Shown: in pieces, positions 1-9,209 of the stretch | How the letters are laid out: each line of letters starts with the position of its first letter | How positions within the stretch are numbered: position 1 is the first letter of the stretch | DNA from: Aureimonas sp. SA4125 | Lineage (GTDB): Bacteria; Pseudomonadota; Alphaproteobacteria; Rhizobiales; Rhizobiaceae | DNA: 64,000 bases | Assembly: GCF_019973775.1 (NCBI RefSeq) | Contig: NZ_AP025032.1 | Span: forward strand, 3,534,001-3,598,000 | Direction: 5' to 3' | Translations under genes and position numbers: made by a program | Notes under the pieces: generated by a model | Databases searched by the model: none | What the model saw: the letters and a program-made list of their open reading frames with translations, nothing else | Told to the model about the DNA's origin: nothing

Positions 1-158
1 GTGATATGTCACTCCGGAACTAGGGAGCCGGACCCGGCTTGGCAATCCCGGCCCGCACCGCACCGCTCGGACAGGCCGATCGCCGGCTTGACCCATTCCA
101 CCGCCGCGACCAAGGTCGCCCGGCACAAAGCCCGACGCAACGGAGCCGTTCCCTTCCG

Positions 159-1043
159 ATGATGACCCTGTCCACGCTCGGCGTGCTGACCTTTCCCAAT
201 ATCGATCCCGTGTTCTTCGAGGTCGGGCCGGTTGCGCTGCGCTGGTACGGTCTCGCCTATGTCGCCGGCATATTGTGTGGCTGGCTCTACGGCCGCGCGC
301 TCGTCTCCAACGCCAAGCTATGGCCGAACGGCGTCTCGCCGATCACGGTCCTGCAGATCGACGACTTCATCCTGTGGATCACCGCGGGCATCATCCTCGG
401 CGGCCGGATCGGCTCCATCCTGTTCTACGATTTTCACCGCTACAGCGTGGATCCCTTCGCGATGCTGCGGATCTGGGAAGGCGGCATGTCCTTCCATGGC
501 GGCCTCATCGGCGTCGTGATCGCGACAGCGATCTTCACCCGGCGCCAGAAGATCCCGCTGTGGAGCCTGATCGACGTCGTCGCCGCGTCGGTTCCCTTCG
601 GCCTCCTGTTCGGCCGGATCGCCAACTTCATCAATTCCGAGCTCTGGGGGGCGCCGACGACCGTCCCCTGGGCCTTCGTCTTTCCCAATGGCGGGCCTGA
701 GCCGCGCCATCCGAGCCAGCTCTACGAGGGCCTGCTCGAAGGCGTCGTCCTCTGGTGCGTCCTGCGCCTCCTGACGCACCACTTCAAGATGTTCAAGCGC
801 CCGCGCTTCGTCGGCGGCGTCTTCATCGGCGGCTATGGCCTCGCCCGCATCTTTGTCGAGTTCTTTCGCGTCCCCGACGTCCAGATCGGCTATCTCTACG
901 GCGGCTGGCTGACGATGGGCATGGTGCTCTCGCTCCCGATGCTGCTCGTCTCGCTCTGGGCGATGCTGTCGGCAAAGCCGACCGTCTATGCCCCGCGCAT
1001 CGAGCCCGAAGCCGCAGCATCCGGCAGCATCGCCAAGCGGTGA
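159..1043 (+). CDS. lgt: Prolipoprotein diacylglyceryl transferase
   Basis: Inner-membrane enzyme that transfers diacylglycerol from phosphatidylglycerol to the lipobox cysteine of prolipoproteins, the first step of lipoprotein maturation. The 294-aa product is hydrophobic with several membrane spans. Family motifs are visible: HGG around residue 113, GRIANFINSELWG from about 152, HPSQLYEG near 184 and RIFVEFFR near 230. Two adjacent ATGs lie at 159 and 162; the frame is open further upstream to 39, but that stretch is Arg/Pro-rich and unlike the family, so 159 is preferred. The stop codon overlaps the GTG start of the next gene, so the two are probably translationally coupled. Confidence 0.96.
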   Translation: MMTLSTLGVLTFPNIDPVFFEVGPVALRWYGLAYVAGILCGWLYGRALVSNAKLWPNGVSPITVLQIDDFILWITAGIILGGRIGSILFYDFHRYSVDPFAMLRIWEGGMSFHGGLIGVVIATAIFTRRQKIPLWSLIDVVAASVPFGLLFGRIANFINSELWGAPTTVPWAFVFPNGGPEPRHPSQLYEGLLEGVVLWCVLRLLTHHFKMFKRPRFVGGVFIGGYGLARIFVEFFRVPDVQIGYLYGGWLTMGMVLSLPMLLVSLWAMLSAKPTVYAPRIEPEAAASGSIAKR

Positions 1044-2170
1044 CCAAGACAGCCCTTCCCGTCGCCGGCAATCCGCTGCACCGACTGATCGCCGAGGTGA
1101 TCGACCGCGACGGTCCGATCAGCATCGAGCGTTACTGGGACCTCGCGCTGTTTCATCCCGATCACGGCTATTACACCAGCCGCGATCCCTTCGGCGCACG
1201 CGGTGACTTCATCACGGCACCCGAGATCAGCCAGATGTTCGGCGAACTCGTCGCCGCCTGGCTGGTCGCCGCCTGGCGCGCGCAGGGCGCCCCCGCGCCG
1301 TTCGTGCTGGCGGAGATCGGCCCGGGCCGTGGCACGCTCATGGCCGACATCATCAGGACGGCGAAGCGCCTCGACCGCTCCTTCCTTGCCGCGGCACGGG
1401 TGACGCTGGTCGAGACCAGCGAACGACTCGCCCGGATCCAGGCCGAACGGCTGGCGCCCTTCGACCTGCCGATCCGCCACCGCAGGCGCCTCGCCGACAT
1501 CGAGCCCGGCCCGCTCTTTCTCGTCGCCAACGAACTCTTCGACGCCCTTGCCATCCGCCAGTACGTCTTCGCCCCGGACGGTTGGCGAGAAAAGCGGGTG
1601 GGCAAGACGCCGGACGGCCGGCTTGCTTTCGGAACCATGCCCGTGCCGCAGGGCGCCCTCGGGATGACCGACGGACTGCCACCGCCGCAATCGGGCGACA
1701 TCATCGAACTCTCCCCGCAGCGCACCGCCCTCGCCGCCGCCCTCGGCCAGCGTCTTGCCGCCTCCGGCGGCCTGGCACTTCTCTTCGACTACGGTCATGC
1801 CCGCAGCGCTTACGGCGACACGCTGCAGGCGCTGCGGGCGCATGGCTTCGTCGATCCGCTGGCCGATCCCGGCACTGCGGACATCACCAGCCATGTCGAT
1901 TTTGCTGCTCTCGGCCGCGAATTCGGACGCTCCGGGCTCGCCGTGTCACCGCTCATGGACCAGGGAGAATTCCTGCTGCGCCTCGGCCTTGCCGAGCGCG
2001 CCGGGATGCTCGGCCGAGCCGGGAACGACGAGGGAAAAGCGGCGATTGCTGCGGCAGCGCATCGGCTCGCGGGCACTGGACAGGCCGGAATGGGTCGTCT
2101 TTTCAAGGTGTTGGCAGCATCTTCCACGCCGCTGCGGCTGCCGCCTTTTGACACCGAGATCGCCGATTGA
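1040..2170 (+). CDS. MidA/NDUFAF7-type class I SAM-dependent methyltransferase (DUF185)
   Basis: Predicted SAM-dependent methyltransferase of the DUF185 family, 376 aa. Mitochondrial relatives (NDUFAF7/MidA) methylate an arginine of a complex I subunit; the bacterial substrate is not established, so a complex I link here is inference. Visible motifs are the family block GDFITAPEISQMFGE near residues 55-70, the SAM-binding loop GPGRGT near 95, and LLFDYGH in the C-terminal half. GTG at 1040 is chosen because it overlaps the lgt stop (GTGA) and because the protein only becomes family-like from this point (VTKTALPVAGNPL). It continues the lgt transcription unit and is followed 33 bp later by pgeF. 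Confidence 0.9.
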   Translation: MTKTALPVAGNPLHRLIAEVIDRDGPISIERYWDLALFHPDHGYYTSRDPFGARGDFITAPEISQMFGELVAAWLVAAWRAQGAPAPFVLAEIGPGRGTLMADIIRTAKRLDRSFLAAARVTLVETSERLARIQAERLAPFDLPIRHRRRLADIEPGPLFLVANELFDALAIRQYVFAPDGWREKRVGKTPDGRLAFGTMPVPQGALGMTDGLPPPQSGDIIELSPQRTALAAALGQRLAASGGLALLFDYGHARSAYGDTLQALRAHGFVDPLADPGTADITSHVDFAALGREFGRSGLAVSPLMDQGEFLLRLGLAERAGMLGRAGNDEGKAAIAAAAHRLAGTGQAGMGRLFKVLAASSTPLRLPPFDTEIAD

Positions 2171-2203
2171 CTTCGCCTTGCGGGTCCACCAACATCCCGC
2201 GCA

Positions 2204-3013
2204 ATGTCAAATCACCAGCCTGACCCCGCCTCGCCGCTACCGGCTTCAGGCGTCCTGAGAGCCCCGAGCCTTGGCGACGCTCCCGGCGTCCGCCATGCTT
2301 TCTTCACGCGCTGGGGCGGAGTGTCGACCGGCCTCTATGCCGGCCTGAACATGGGCATCGGCTCAAGCGACGATCCCTCAGCCGTCCGCGAAAACCGGCG
2401 AAAGGCGGCCGACTTCCTCGGACTGCCGGACGCAGACATCACGACGCCCTGGCAGATCCACTCGGCCGAGGCGGTGATCGTCACGGAGCCGATCACAGCC
2501 GACCGTCCCCGGGCCGACGGCGTCGTGACGAAGACGCCGGGCCTTGCCATCGGCGTCGTCACCGCCGACTGCGGGCCGATCCTCTTTGCCGACAGCAAGG
2601 CCGGCGTGGTCGGCGCCGCTCATGCGGGCTGGCGGGGAGCGGCTGGCGGCGTCATCGAGGCGACGATCGCCCGGATGGAGGAATGCGGCGCGCGGCGCGA
2701 GAACATCGTCGCGGTTCTCGGCCCGACGATCACGCAGGCGAATTACGAGGTCGGGACCGGGATGCGCGCCGAGGTGCTCGACGGAACGCCCGATGCCGCG
2801 CGATTCTTCGTGCCGGGCATCGCCGACGACAAGGCGCAGTTCGACCTGCCGGGCTTCATTCTCGCCCGCCTCGCCAGGGCCGGCGTTGCCGGCAGCTTCA
2901 TCGGCCGCTGCACCTATGCAGAGGAAGACCTCTTCTTTTCCTTCCGACGGGCGACACATCGTGGCGAAGCCGACTACGGCCGGCAGCTCGCGGCGATCGC
3001 CATCGACCGATAG
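2204..3013 (+). CDS. pgeF: Peptidoglycan editing factor / multicopper-oxidase-fold laccase-domain protein
   Basis: YfiH/YlmD-family protein of 269 aa. Family members act on wrongly built peptidoglycan precursors (removing L-Ser from UDP-MurNAc-L-Ser) and some show purine nucleoside phosphorylase activity. The metal/catalytic set is intact: His86 in QIHSAE, Cys123 in TADCGP and His140 in AHAGWRG. The N-terminal motif HAFFTRWGGVSTG is also typical. It sits third in the lgt-led cluster, 33 bp after the methyltransferase and 8 bp before the M24-like gene, so co-transcription is likely. Confidence 0.94.
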   Translation: MSNHQPDPASPLPASGVLRAPSLGDAPGVRHAFFTRWGGVSTGLYAGLNMGIGSSDDPSAVRENRRKAADFLGLPDADITTPWQIHSAEAVIVTEPITADRPRADGVVTKTPGLAIGVVTADCGPILFADSKAGVVGAAHAGWRGAAGGVIEATIARMEECGARRENIVAVLGPTITQANYEVGTGMRAEVLDGTPDAARFFVPGIADDKAQFDLPGFILARLARAGVAGSFIGRCTYAEEDLFFSFRRATHRGEADYGRQLAAIAIDR

Positions 3014-3021
3014 GATCTTCC

Positions 3022-4173
3022 ATGTTGCATTTCTCAAGCGACGAGTTCTCCACCCGCCGCGATCGGCTTCTGGCGGAGATGGCCGAACGCAAGCTCGACG
3101 CCGTCCTGCTGTTTGCGCAGGACTCGATGTACTGGCTGACCGGATACGACACGTTCGGCTTCTGCTTCTTCCAGTGCCTTGCCGTCAAAGCCGACGGCGA
3201 AATGCGCCTCCTGACGCGCTCGGCCGACCTTCGGCAGGCGCGCCAGACCTCGATCCTCGAGTCGATCACCGTCTGGCGCGATCGCGGCGCCGCCGACCCG
3301 ACCATCGACCTGCGCGACATGCTGGACAACATGGGGCTTCTCGGATCCAAGCTCGGTGTCGAATGGGCGACGCACGGCCTGACGGCCGCCAATGGCCGCC
3401 TTGTCGAAGGCAAGCTCGGCTCCTTCGCCGCGCTGAAGGACGTGTCCGACCTCGTTCCGGCACTGCGCCTGGTCAAGAGCCCGGCCGAGATCGCCTATGT
3501 CCGCGAAGCCGCCCGCCTTGCCGACAAGGCCTATGAGGACATGCTGCCGCTGGTTGCGCCGGGTGCCAGCGAAGCGGACCTCCTCCACGCGCTGCAGGGT
3601 TCGGTGCTGAAGGCCGGCGGCGACTATCCCGCCAATCCCTTCATCATCGGCTCGGGCGCCGACGCCCTGCTCTGCCGCTACAAGTCGGGTCGCCGCACGC
3701 TTGACGCCGACGACCAGCTGACGCTGGAATGGGCCGGCGTGTCGGCGCAGTACCACGCAGCGCTGATGCGCACCGTCATCATCGGCACGCCGACGCAGCG
3801 GCACCGCGAACTTTTCGAGGCCGCTCGCGAGGCCCTTGCCGCGGTCGAACTGGCGATGCGCCCGGGCAAGACCTTCGGCGACGTCTTCGACGCGCATGCC
3901 GGGGTGATGGAAACGCATGAGCTCGTTCGCCACCGTCTCAGCGCCTGCGGCTATTCGCTCGGTGCGCGCTATGCCCCTTCGTGGATGGAGCCGCAGATGT
4001 TCGTCTCCGGCAATGCCGAGCCCATTCTTCCCGGCATGACGCTGTTCGCCCACATGATCATCATGGATTCCGACAGCGGCACGGCGATGACCCTTGGCCG
4101 TACCTATCTCACGACGGAGGATGCGCCGGAATCGCTGTCGCGCCTGCCGCTCGACCTCACGGTGGTGGGCTGA
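3022..4173 (+). CDS. M24 (Xaa-Pro peptidase-fold) family protein with degenerate metal site
   Basis: A 383-aa protein with the creatinase-like N-terminal domain (about 1-150) and pita-bread M24 domain (about 160-370). It starts at ATG 3022 (MLHFSSDEFSTRRDRLL), 8 bp after pgeF. True M24 metallopeptidases carry five metal ligands (D, D, H, E, E). Here the expected first Asp stretch reads LTLEWAGVSAQYHAALMRT, with Glu and Ala where Asp is usual; the usual HGIG-type block reads CGYSLGARYAPSW; and the first C-terminal Glu region reads PGMTLFAHMIIM. Most ligands are therefore missing, so a plain metalloaminopeptidase is unlikely. Several M24 relatives (ectoine hydrolase, DMSP lyase DddP) have diverged to other chemistry. 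The substrate is unknown. Confidence 0.85.
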   Translation: MLHFSSDEFSTRRDRLLAEMAERKLDAVLLFAQDSMYWLTGYDTFGFCFFQCLAVKADGEMRLLTRSADLRQARQTSILESITVWRDRGAADPTIDLRDMLDNMGLLGSKLGVEWATHGLTAANGRLVEGKLGSFAALKDVSDLVPALRLVKSPAEIAYVREAARLADKAYEDMLPLVAPGASEADLLHALQGSVLKAGGDYPANPFIIGSGADALLCRYKSGRRTLDADDQLTLEWAGVSAQYHAALMRTVIIGTPTQRHRELFEAAREALAAVELAMRPGKTFGDVFDAHAGVMETHELVRHRLSACGYSLGARYAPSWMEPQMFVSGNAEPILPGMTLFAHMIIMDSDSGTAMTLGRTYLTTEDAPESLSRLPLDLTVVG

Positions 4174-4745
4174 TGTCCGCGCGCTCGCTCCGGAAGCCTC
4201 GCCGGATAACCGGCGCCGTCTTCGGATCCCTTCTGCTGGCGGGCTGCAGCGCCTCGGGCAATCCCGATTTCGGCTTGACGCCGCCCGGCTCGATCGGGGG
4301 TGCCCCTGGACAGAGCACGTTGCAGCCGGCACCGCCCATTTCGCAATCGGCACCGCCGGAAGAGAGCGCTGCGACGACCACGATGGGCGCGGTGCAGTTC
4401 CTGCCGCTTGTCGGCGCGCCGCCCGAGACGGTGGCAGCCCTGTCGCAGGCGCTGGCCGAGAGCGCGGCGCGCAGCGGCGTTACCATCCTGCCCTCCAGCG
4501 ACGCGGCCCCGCCATTGCGTCTGAAAGGCTATCTCTCGGCGATGTCGGAAGGGTCCGGGACCGTCGTCATCTATGTCTGGGACATCGTCGATCCCGCCGG
4601 CATGCGGGTCAGCCGCATCCAGGGACAGGAACGCATTGACGCCGCGGGCGGCGATCCCTGGTCTGTCGTCGGCAAGGAAGCCCTTGCCCGGATCGCCGAA
4701 ACGACCTTCCGTGAACTGCGCCAGCAGGGCGCCGCCCGTGGCTGA
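4173..4745 (+). CDS. Conserved lipoprotein of unknown function
   Basis: A 190-aa predicted lipoprotein. The N-terminus has basic residues, a short hydrophobic core and a lipobox LLAGC with the modified cysteine at residue 25. A Pro/Gly/Ser-rich linker follows to about residue 70, then a compact domain (VQFLPLVGAPPETVAALSQ and onward) with alternating hydrophobic strands. ATG overlaps the stop of the M24-like gene (ATGA), so translation is coupled. I recognise no domain of known function. It is fitting, though not proof of a link, that the same cluster begins with lgt, the enzyme that lipidates such proteins. Confidence 0.82.
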   Translation: MSARSLRKPRRITGAVFGSLLLAGCSASGNPDFGLTPPGSIGGAPGQSTLQPAPPISQSAPPEESAATTTMGAVQFLPLVGAPPETVAALSQALAESAARSGVTILPSSDAAPPLRLKGYLSAMSEGSGTVVIYVWDIVDPAGMRVSRIQGQERIDAAGGDPWSVVGKEALARIAETTFRELRQQGAARG

Positions 4746-4813
4746 GGGATGCGACCCGTTTACCGCAATGCACACTAATCGGCAGTTTCGCTGCCTTGCT
4801 GGCCAAGTCCGGT

Positions 4814-4841
4814 TTGACTCCTGACCCTATGTTGCTAATCA
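4814..4841 (+). promoter_or_regulatory. Candidate sigma70-type promoter of prs
   Basis: TTGACT (4814-4819), a 16-bp spacer and TAATCA (4836-4841) lie in the 191-bp gap before prs and are the best -35/-10 match in that gap. This would give a 5' untranslated region of about 90 nt. Assigned by eye only. Confidence 0.35.
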
Positions 4842-4936
4842 CCGCCTGCAGGAACGCATCGATTTTGGCGCCATGACGCTTGGGTCCGGTGACTATCGCC
4901 GGGGCCAGGCATCGGAATTGTGACAGGCAAGCAACG

Positions 4937-5869
<933 letters not shown>

Positions 5870-5971
5870 GCCGCAACAAGCACGCGGCCGAGACCGCAGC
5901 GCGCTTGACGCCGGGCGCCGCGGTCGGCTTGCATTGCGCATTCGGGCTGTGCCCGTGATCGCGGAGCCCCG

Positions 5972-6940
5972 ATGACCGTCGTTGCAGCCTATGTCTATTC
6001 CGAGGGAAGACGCACGCGGCCGGTGTCGCTGGACGATGCCGGCGATCTCGCCCTGGCCCCCGGTGAATTCGTCTGGATCGGCATCGTCGACCCTGACGAC
6101 GCGGAACTGGAAAAGCTCCAGCGCCACTTCAATCTCCACCCGATCGCGGTGCGCAATGCGCACAAGCCTTATGTGCTGCCGAAGATCGAAATCTACGACG
6201 AGGAGATCTTCGTCGTCGCCCGCACCGCGCAGCTGGTCGGCGAGGAAATCGCCTACGGCAAGACAGCGATTCTCGTCGGCAACAACCACATCATCACCAT
6301 GCGCACGGGCTCGCAGCGCCAGCACACCGACCTGCGTGCCCAGCTCGAGGCGTCGCCGCATCTTCTCAAGCACGGGGTCGACTATGTCCTGCATGGCGTG
6401 CTCGACTTCATCGTCGACGGCTACGGGCCGATCGTCGAGGCGATCGAGGACCGCATCGCGGACATGGAGCGGCGCGCGCTCGACACCTTTCTCAGCCGCG
6501 CCGAGATCAGCCGCATCTTCGGCATGCGCCGCGAATTGATCCGCTTCCGTCGCATCATGGGGCCGACCGAGGAGGTCCTGAGCCGCCTCAGCCACCTCGA
6601 GGTCGACTGCATCGACGCTCAGATCCAGCCCTATTTCCGCGACGTCACGAACCGTGTTCGCCGCATCGCCAGCATGATCGAAGGCCTGCGCGAAATCCTG
6701 TCCTCGGTGCTCGAGGCCTCGAGCCTCCTCGAACAGCAGCGCCAGGGCACGATCACCCGCCAGCTCGCCGCCTGGGCCGCGATCCTCGCCGTCCCCACCG
6801 CCATTGCCGGCATCTACGGCATGAACTTCCAGTACATGCCCGAGCTCGGCTGGAAATATGGCTACCACCTCACCGTCGCCGTCATCCTCTCGGCCGCCGG
6901 CTTCCTCTACTGGCGTTTCAGGCGCTCGGGCTGGCTGTAG
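5972..6940 (+). CDS. corA: CorA-family magnesium/divalent cation transporter
   Basis: Inner-membrane Mg2+ channel of 322 aa. A long cytoplasmic N-terminal domain rich in charged helices leads to two C-terminal membrane segments (about 268-288 and 300-318). The diagnostic GMN pore motif is at residues 283-285 in YGMNFQYMPE. The gene stands 102 bp after prs with no overlap, so it probably has its own promoter. CorA relatives may also move Co2+ or Ni2+; the sequence alone does not separate these. Confidence 0.93.
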   Translation: MTVVAAYVYSEGRRTRPVSLDDAGDLALAPGEFVWIGIVDPDDAELEKLQRHFNLHPIAVRNAHKPYVLPKIEIYDEEIFVVARTAQLVGEEIAYGKTAILVGNNHIITMRTGSQRQHTDLRAQLEASPHLLKHGVDYVLHGVLDFIVDGYGPIVEAIEDRIADMERRALDTFLSRAEISRIFGMRRELIRFRRIMGPTEEVLSRLSHLEVDCIDAQIQPYFRDVTNRVRRIASMIEGLREILSSVLEASSLLEQQRQGTITRQLAAWAAILAVPTAIAGIYGMNFQYMPELGWKYGYHLTVAVILSAAGFLYWRFRRSGWL

Positions 6941-6968
6941 GCCGCCGCCGTGCCGGTTCGGCCTCGTC

Positions 6969-6996
6969 TTGCGAATTCGACCCCCTCACGCTATAG
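6969..6996 (+). promoter_or_regulatory. Candidate promoter of rplY-pth
   Basis: TTGCGA (6969-6974), a 16-bp spacer and CTATAG (6991-6996), just downstream of the corA stop. CTATAG resembles the -10 hexamer common in alphaproteobacteria. Transcription would begin near 7003, leaving a leader of roughly 120 nt before rplY. Confidence 0.5.
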
Positions 6997-7002
6997 AGCC
7001 CT

Positions 7003-7124
7003 CGTCCGCGCGGACACCCTTGGAGGCAGCGCGGAGTTGAGCGGCCGCATGGCCGCTTTTCGTCGTTTCGGTCCGGTTGCCGGATACCGTTGCGATAACC
7101 TCTGAACGAACAAAGGAAATAGCC
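7003..7124 (+). promoter_or_regulatory. Candidate structured 5' leader of rplY with terminator-like hairpin
   Basis: The predicted leader contains a perfect 7-bp hairpin, AGCGGCC-GCAT-GGCCGCT, at 7040-7057 followed by a short T run (7057-7060), plus an earlier GC-rich dyad around GTCCGCGCGGAC at 7005-7016. A hairpin with a T run between promoter and start codon could be an attenuator, the end of a short RNA, or the corA terminator. Autoregulation by L25 is possible but not shown. Confidence 0.4.
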
Positions 7125-7775
7125 ATGAGCGAGACCTTCACGGTCAAGGCCGAGGCGCGCGAGCAGGTCGGCAAGGGGGCCGCCAGACATCTTCGCCGCA
7201 ACAAGATGGTACCGGCCGTCATCTACGGCGACAAGCAGCCTCCGCTGTCGATCGCCATCCCCTACAAGGAAACCTTCCTGAAGCTCCACGCCGGTGGCTT
7301 CAAGACGACGATCATGACGATCGACGTCGGTGGCAAGCAGATCCGCGTCCTCCCCAAGGACTACCAGCTCGACCCGGTCAAGGACTTCCTGATCCATGTC
7401 GACTTCCTGCGGGTCTCCAGCCGCACCGTCGTCGCGGTCGAGATTCCCGTGCATTTCGAGAACGAGGAAGCGGCCCCCGGCATCAAGGTGCAGGGCGGCA
7501 TGCTAAACATCGCGCATCACAGCGTCGCAGTGCATTGCCCGGCCGAGAGCATTCCGGAAGCCTTCACGGTCGACCTGACCGGCATGGAGATCGGCGCGGC
7601 GATCCACGCTTCCGACCTGAAGCTGCCGAAGGGCGTGACCCTCGACGACGAGCACGACTTCGTCGTGGCGACCATCGTCCCGCCGATGGCTGAAGAGCTC
7701 GACGAGATCGAGGAAGCGCCGGAGACGGAAGTCACCGCTCAGGGCGACGAGACCGCAGAGTCCGACGAGAAGTAA
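7125..7775 (+). CDS. rplY: 50S ribosomal protein L25/general stress protein Ctc
   Basis: Binds 5S rRNA in the large ribosomal subunit. At 216 aa this is the long TL5/Ctc form: an L25 domain (about 1-95; the stretch [19 protein letters not shown] is typical) and a C-terminal beta domain (about 100-190), ending in an acidic tail. ATG 7125 is preceded by AAAGGAAA, a good ribosome-binding site; the open frame from 7077 is not family-like. Forms the common rplY-pth pair, with pth 39 bp downstream. Confidence 0.96.
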   Translation: MSETFTVKAEAREQVGKGAARHLRRNKMVPAVIYGDKQPPLSIAIPYKETFLKLHAGGFKTTIMTIDVGGKQIRVLPKDYQLDPVKDFLIHVDFLRVSSRTVVAVEIPVHFENEEAAPGIKVQGGMLNIAHHSVAVHCPAESIPEAFTVDLTGMEIGAAIHASDLKLPKGVTLDDEHDFVVATIVPPMAEELDEIEEAPETEVTAQGDETAESDEK

Positions 7776-7814
7776 TTCTCGAAAACTCGCGACAGGACAA
7801 AGGAGGCCGGGCGC

Positions 7815-8555
7815 ATGCTGCTCATCGCAGGATTGGGCAATCCCGGCCCCCAATATGCTGGCAACAGGCACAATATCGGCTTCATGGCCGTCGACGCGAT
7901 CCACCGAGATCCGTCCTTTCGCCCCTGGACGAAGAAGTTCAAGGGCGAGATTTCGGAAGGCCAGATCGGGACCGAGAAGGTCCTCCTCCTGAAGCCTCTC
8001 ACCTTCATGAACGATTCCGGCGCCTCGGTCGCCGATGCGGCCCGCTTCTACAAGCTGGAGCCCGGCCAGGTCGTCGTCCTCCACGACGAACTCGACCTCG
8101 CGCCCGGCAAGATCCGGGTGAAGACCGGGGGCGGCAATGGCGGCCACAACGGCCTGCGCTCGATCGACGCCCATCTCGGCAAGGACTATCGCCGCGTGCG
8201 CCTCGGCATCGGCCATCCCGGCTCGAAGGAGCGTGTGCACGGGCATGTCCTCTCCGATTTCCACAAGGTCGACCGCGAATGGCTGGAGCCATTGCTCGAG
8301 GCGATCGCGGGCAACATCGGCATGCTGGTCGACGGCGACGACGCGCGCTTCATGAACCGCCTTGCCATGGCGCTCTCCTCCGACGAGCCGCCTTCCGCCA
8401 AGGGCTCGTCCGGCGGCGCGGCGATGCGCGAGGGCAACAAGGGTGAGACCCCGAAGGGCGTGAGCCATGTCCGGCAGGCGCGGCCGGAACCGGCGAAGGC
8501 CGAGCCGGCCGGCGTGATGGCGGACATGCTGAAGCGGCTGTTCGGAAAGGGCTGA
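7815..8555 (+). CDS. pth: Peptidyl-tRNA hydrolase
   Basis: Cleaves peptidyl-tRNA released from stalled ribosomes. The core (about 1-190) carries Asn9 in GLGNPGP, the catalytic His19 in [14 protein letters not shown], the catalytic Asp in HDELDL and [13 protein letters not shown]. At 246 aa it is longer than the roughly 195 aa of E. coli Pth because of a low-complexity C-terminal extension of about 50 aa, seen in many alphaproteobacteria. AAAGGAGG just upstream of ATG 7815 is a strong ribosome-binding site. Co-transcribed with rplY. Confidence 0.96.
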   Translation: MLLIAGLGNPGPQYAGNRHNIGFMAVDAIHRDPSFRPWTKKFKGEISEGQIGTEKVLLLKPLTFMNDSGASVADAARFYKLEPGQVVVLHDELDLAPGKIRVKTGGGNGGHNGLRSIDAHLGKDYRRVRLGIGHPGSKERVHGHVLSDFHKVDREWLEPLLEAIAGNIGMLVDGDDARFMNRLAMALSSDEPPSAKGSSGGAAMREGNKGETPKGVSHVRQARPEPAKAEPAGVMADMLKRLFGKG

Positions 8556-8611
8556 GAGGCAGCGCAACCGTCACAGGCGCGGTTCTGCCACCCCCGCCTG
8601 TCGGTGTGCCA

Positions 8612-9046
8612 TCAGCGGGCGTTCACGACCCATCGTTTCTCCTCGGTCGGGCAGCACCGGGGATCGTTCGGACCCTGGACGCTGGTGGTCACCTCGATGC
8701 GGCCCCGCGAGAACCGGGCGTCGCGCGGCGTGACGCCGAAGATTTCGACCGTGCCGTCCGACTCGAACTGACGCCGCGCGGTCTGGCGAAGTTTATGGAC
8801 CTCGAGGAAGACCCCGTTGCCTCCGGGAGGGCTGAAATAGAGGAAAGCGAGGCCGTCATTTCTCCCGTCGCCGGAATAGTCGCCGTAGAGGATGCAGGCA
8901 CCCTCGTTGTTTCCGTCGATCTTGGCATAAAGCCTGGAGATCGCCTTGGCGGCATTGCCCGTCGGCGTTTCGCATTCGTCCGCAAGGGCAGAAACGGGGC
9001 TGAGCAAGAACAGAAATATCCCCGCTCCAAGGAAGGGCATTCGCAT
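8612..9046 (-). CDS. Small secreted Cys-containing protein, function unknown
   Basis: A 144-aa product starting MRMPFLGAGIFLF, with a clear Sec signal peptide and likely cleavage after SALA. The mature part has four cysteines (one near its start, one in GACILYG, and a CC pair near the end), which could form disulfides in the periplasm. The segment DYSGDGRND resembles a calcium-binding DxSxDG loop, as in VCBS/FG-GAP or EF-hand-like repeats. The start is fixed by AGAGAGG seven bases upstream of ATG 9046. It converges on pth and is divergent from ychF. No family recognised. Confidence 0.72.
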   Translation of the reverse strand: MRMPFLGAGIFLFLLSPVSALADECETPTGNAAKAISRLYAKIDGNNEGACILYGDYSGDGRNDGLAFLYFSPPGGNGVFLEVHKLRQTARRQFESDGTVEIFGVTPRDARFSRGRIEVTTSVQGPNDPRCCPTEEKRWVVNAR

Positions 9047-9209
9047 GGCAGCACCTCTCTTCCTGCCAGGATTGTCGTTCCATTCAACCACAGCTCGAAG
9101 GCGAGGGCGAGATCGCCATTGACCCTCCGGGCCCGAAGCTCCAAACAGCGACGAACATAGTTTTGCGGCGCCCAGGCGCCGTCTCACGGACCTAAAGGAA
9201 GCGAGACCC

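Noticed and set aside
1..158. Short region left of lgt
   Set aside because: No start codon with a ribosome-binding site, no family-like protein and no RNA structure recognised; left unannotated.
986..1894. Long open frame on the minus strand opposite the methyltransferase
   Set aside because: Composition is Arg/Gly/Asp-rich shadow coding; the plus-strand product has clear family motifs over the same bases.
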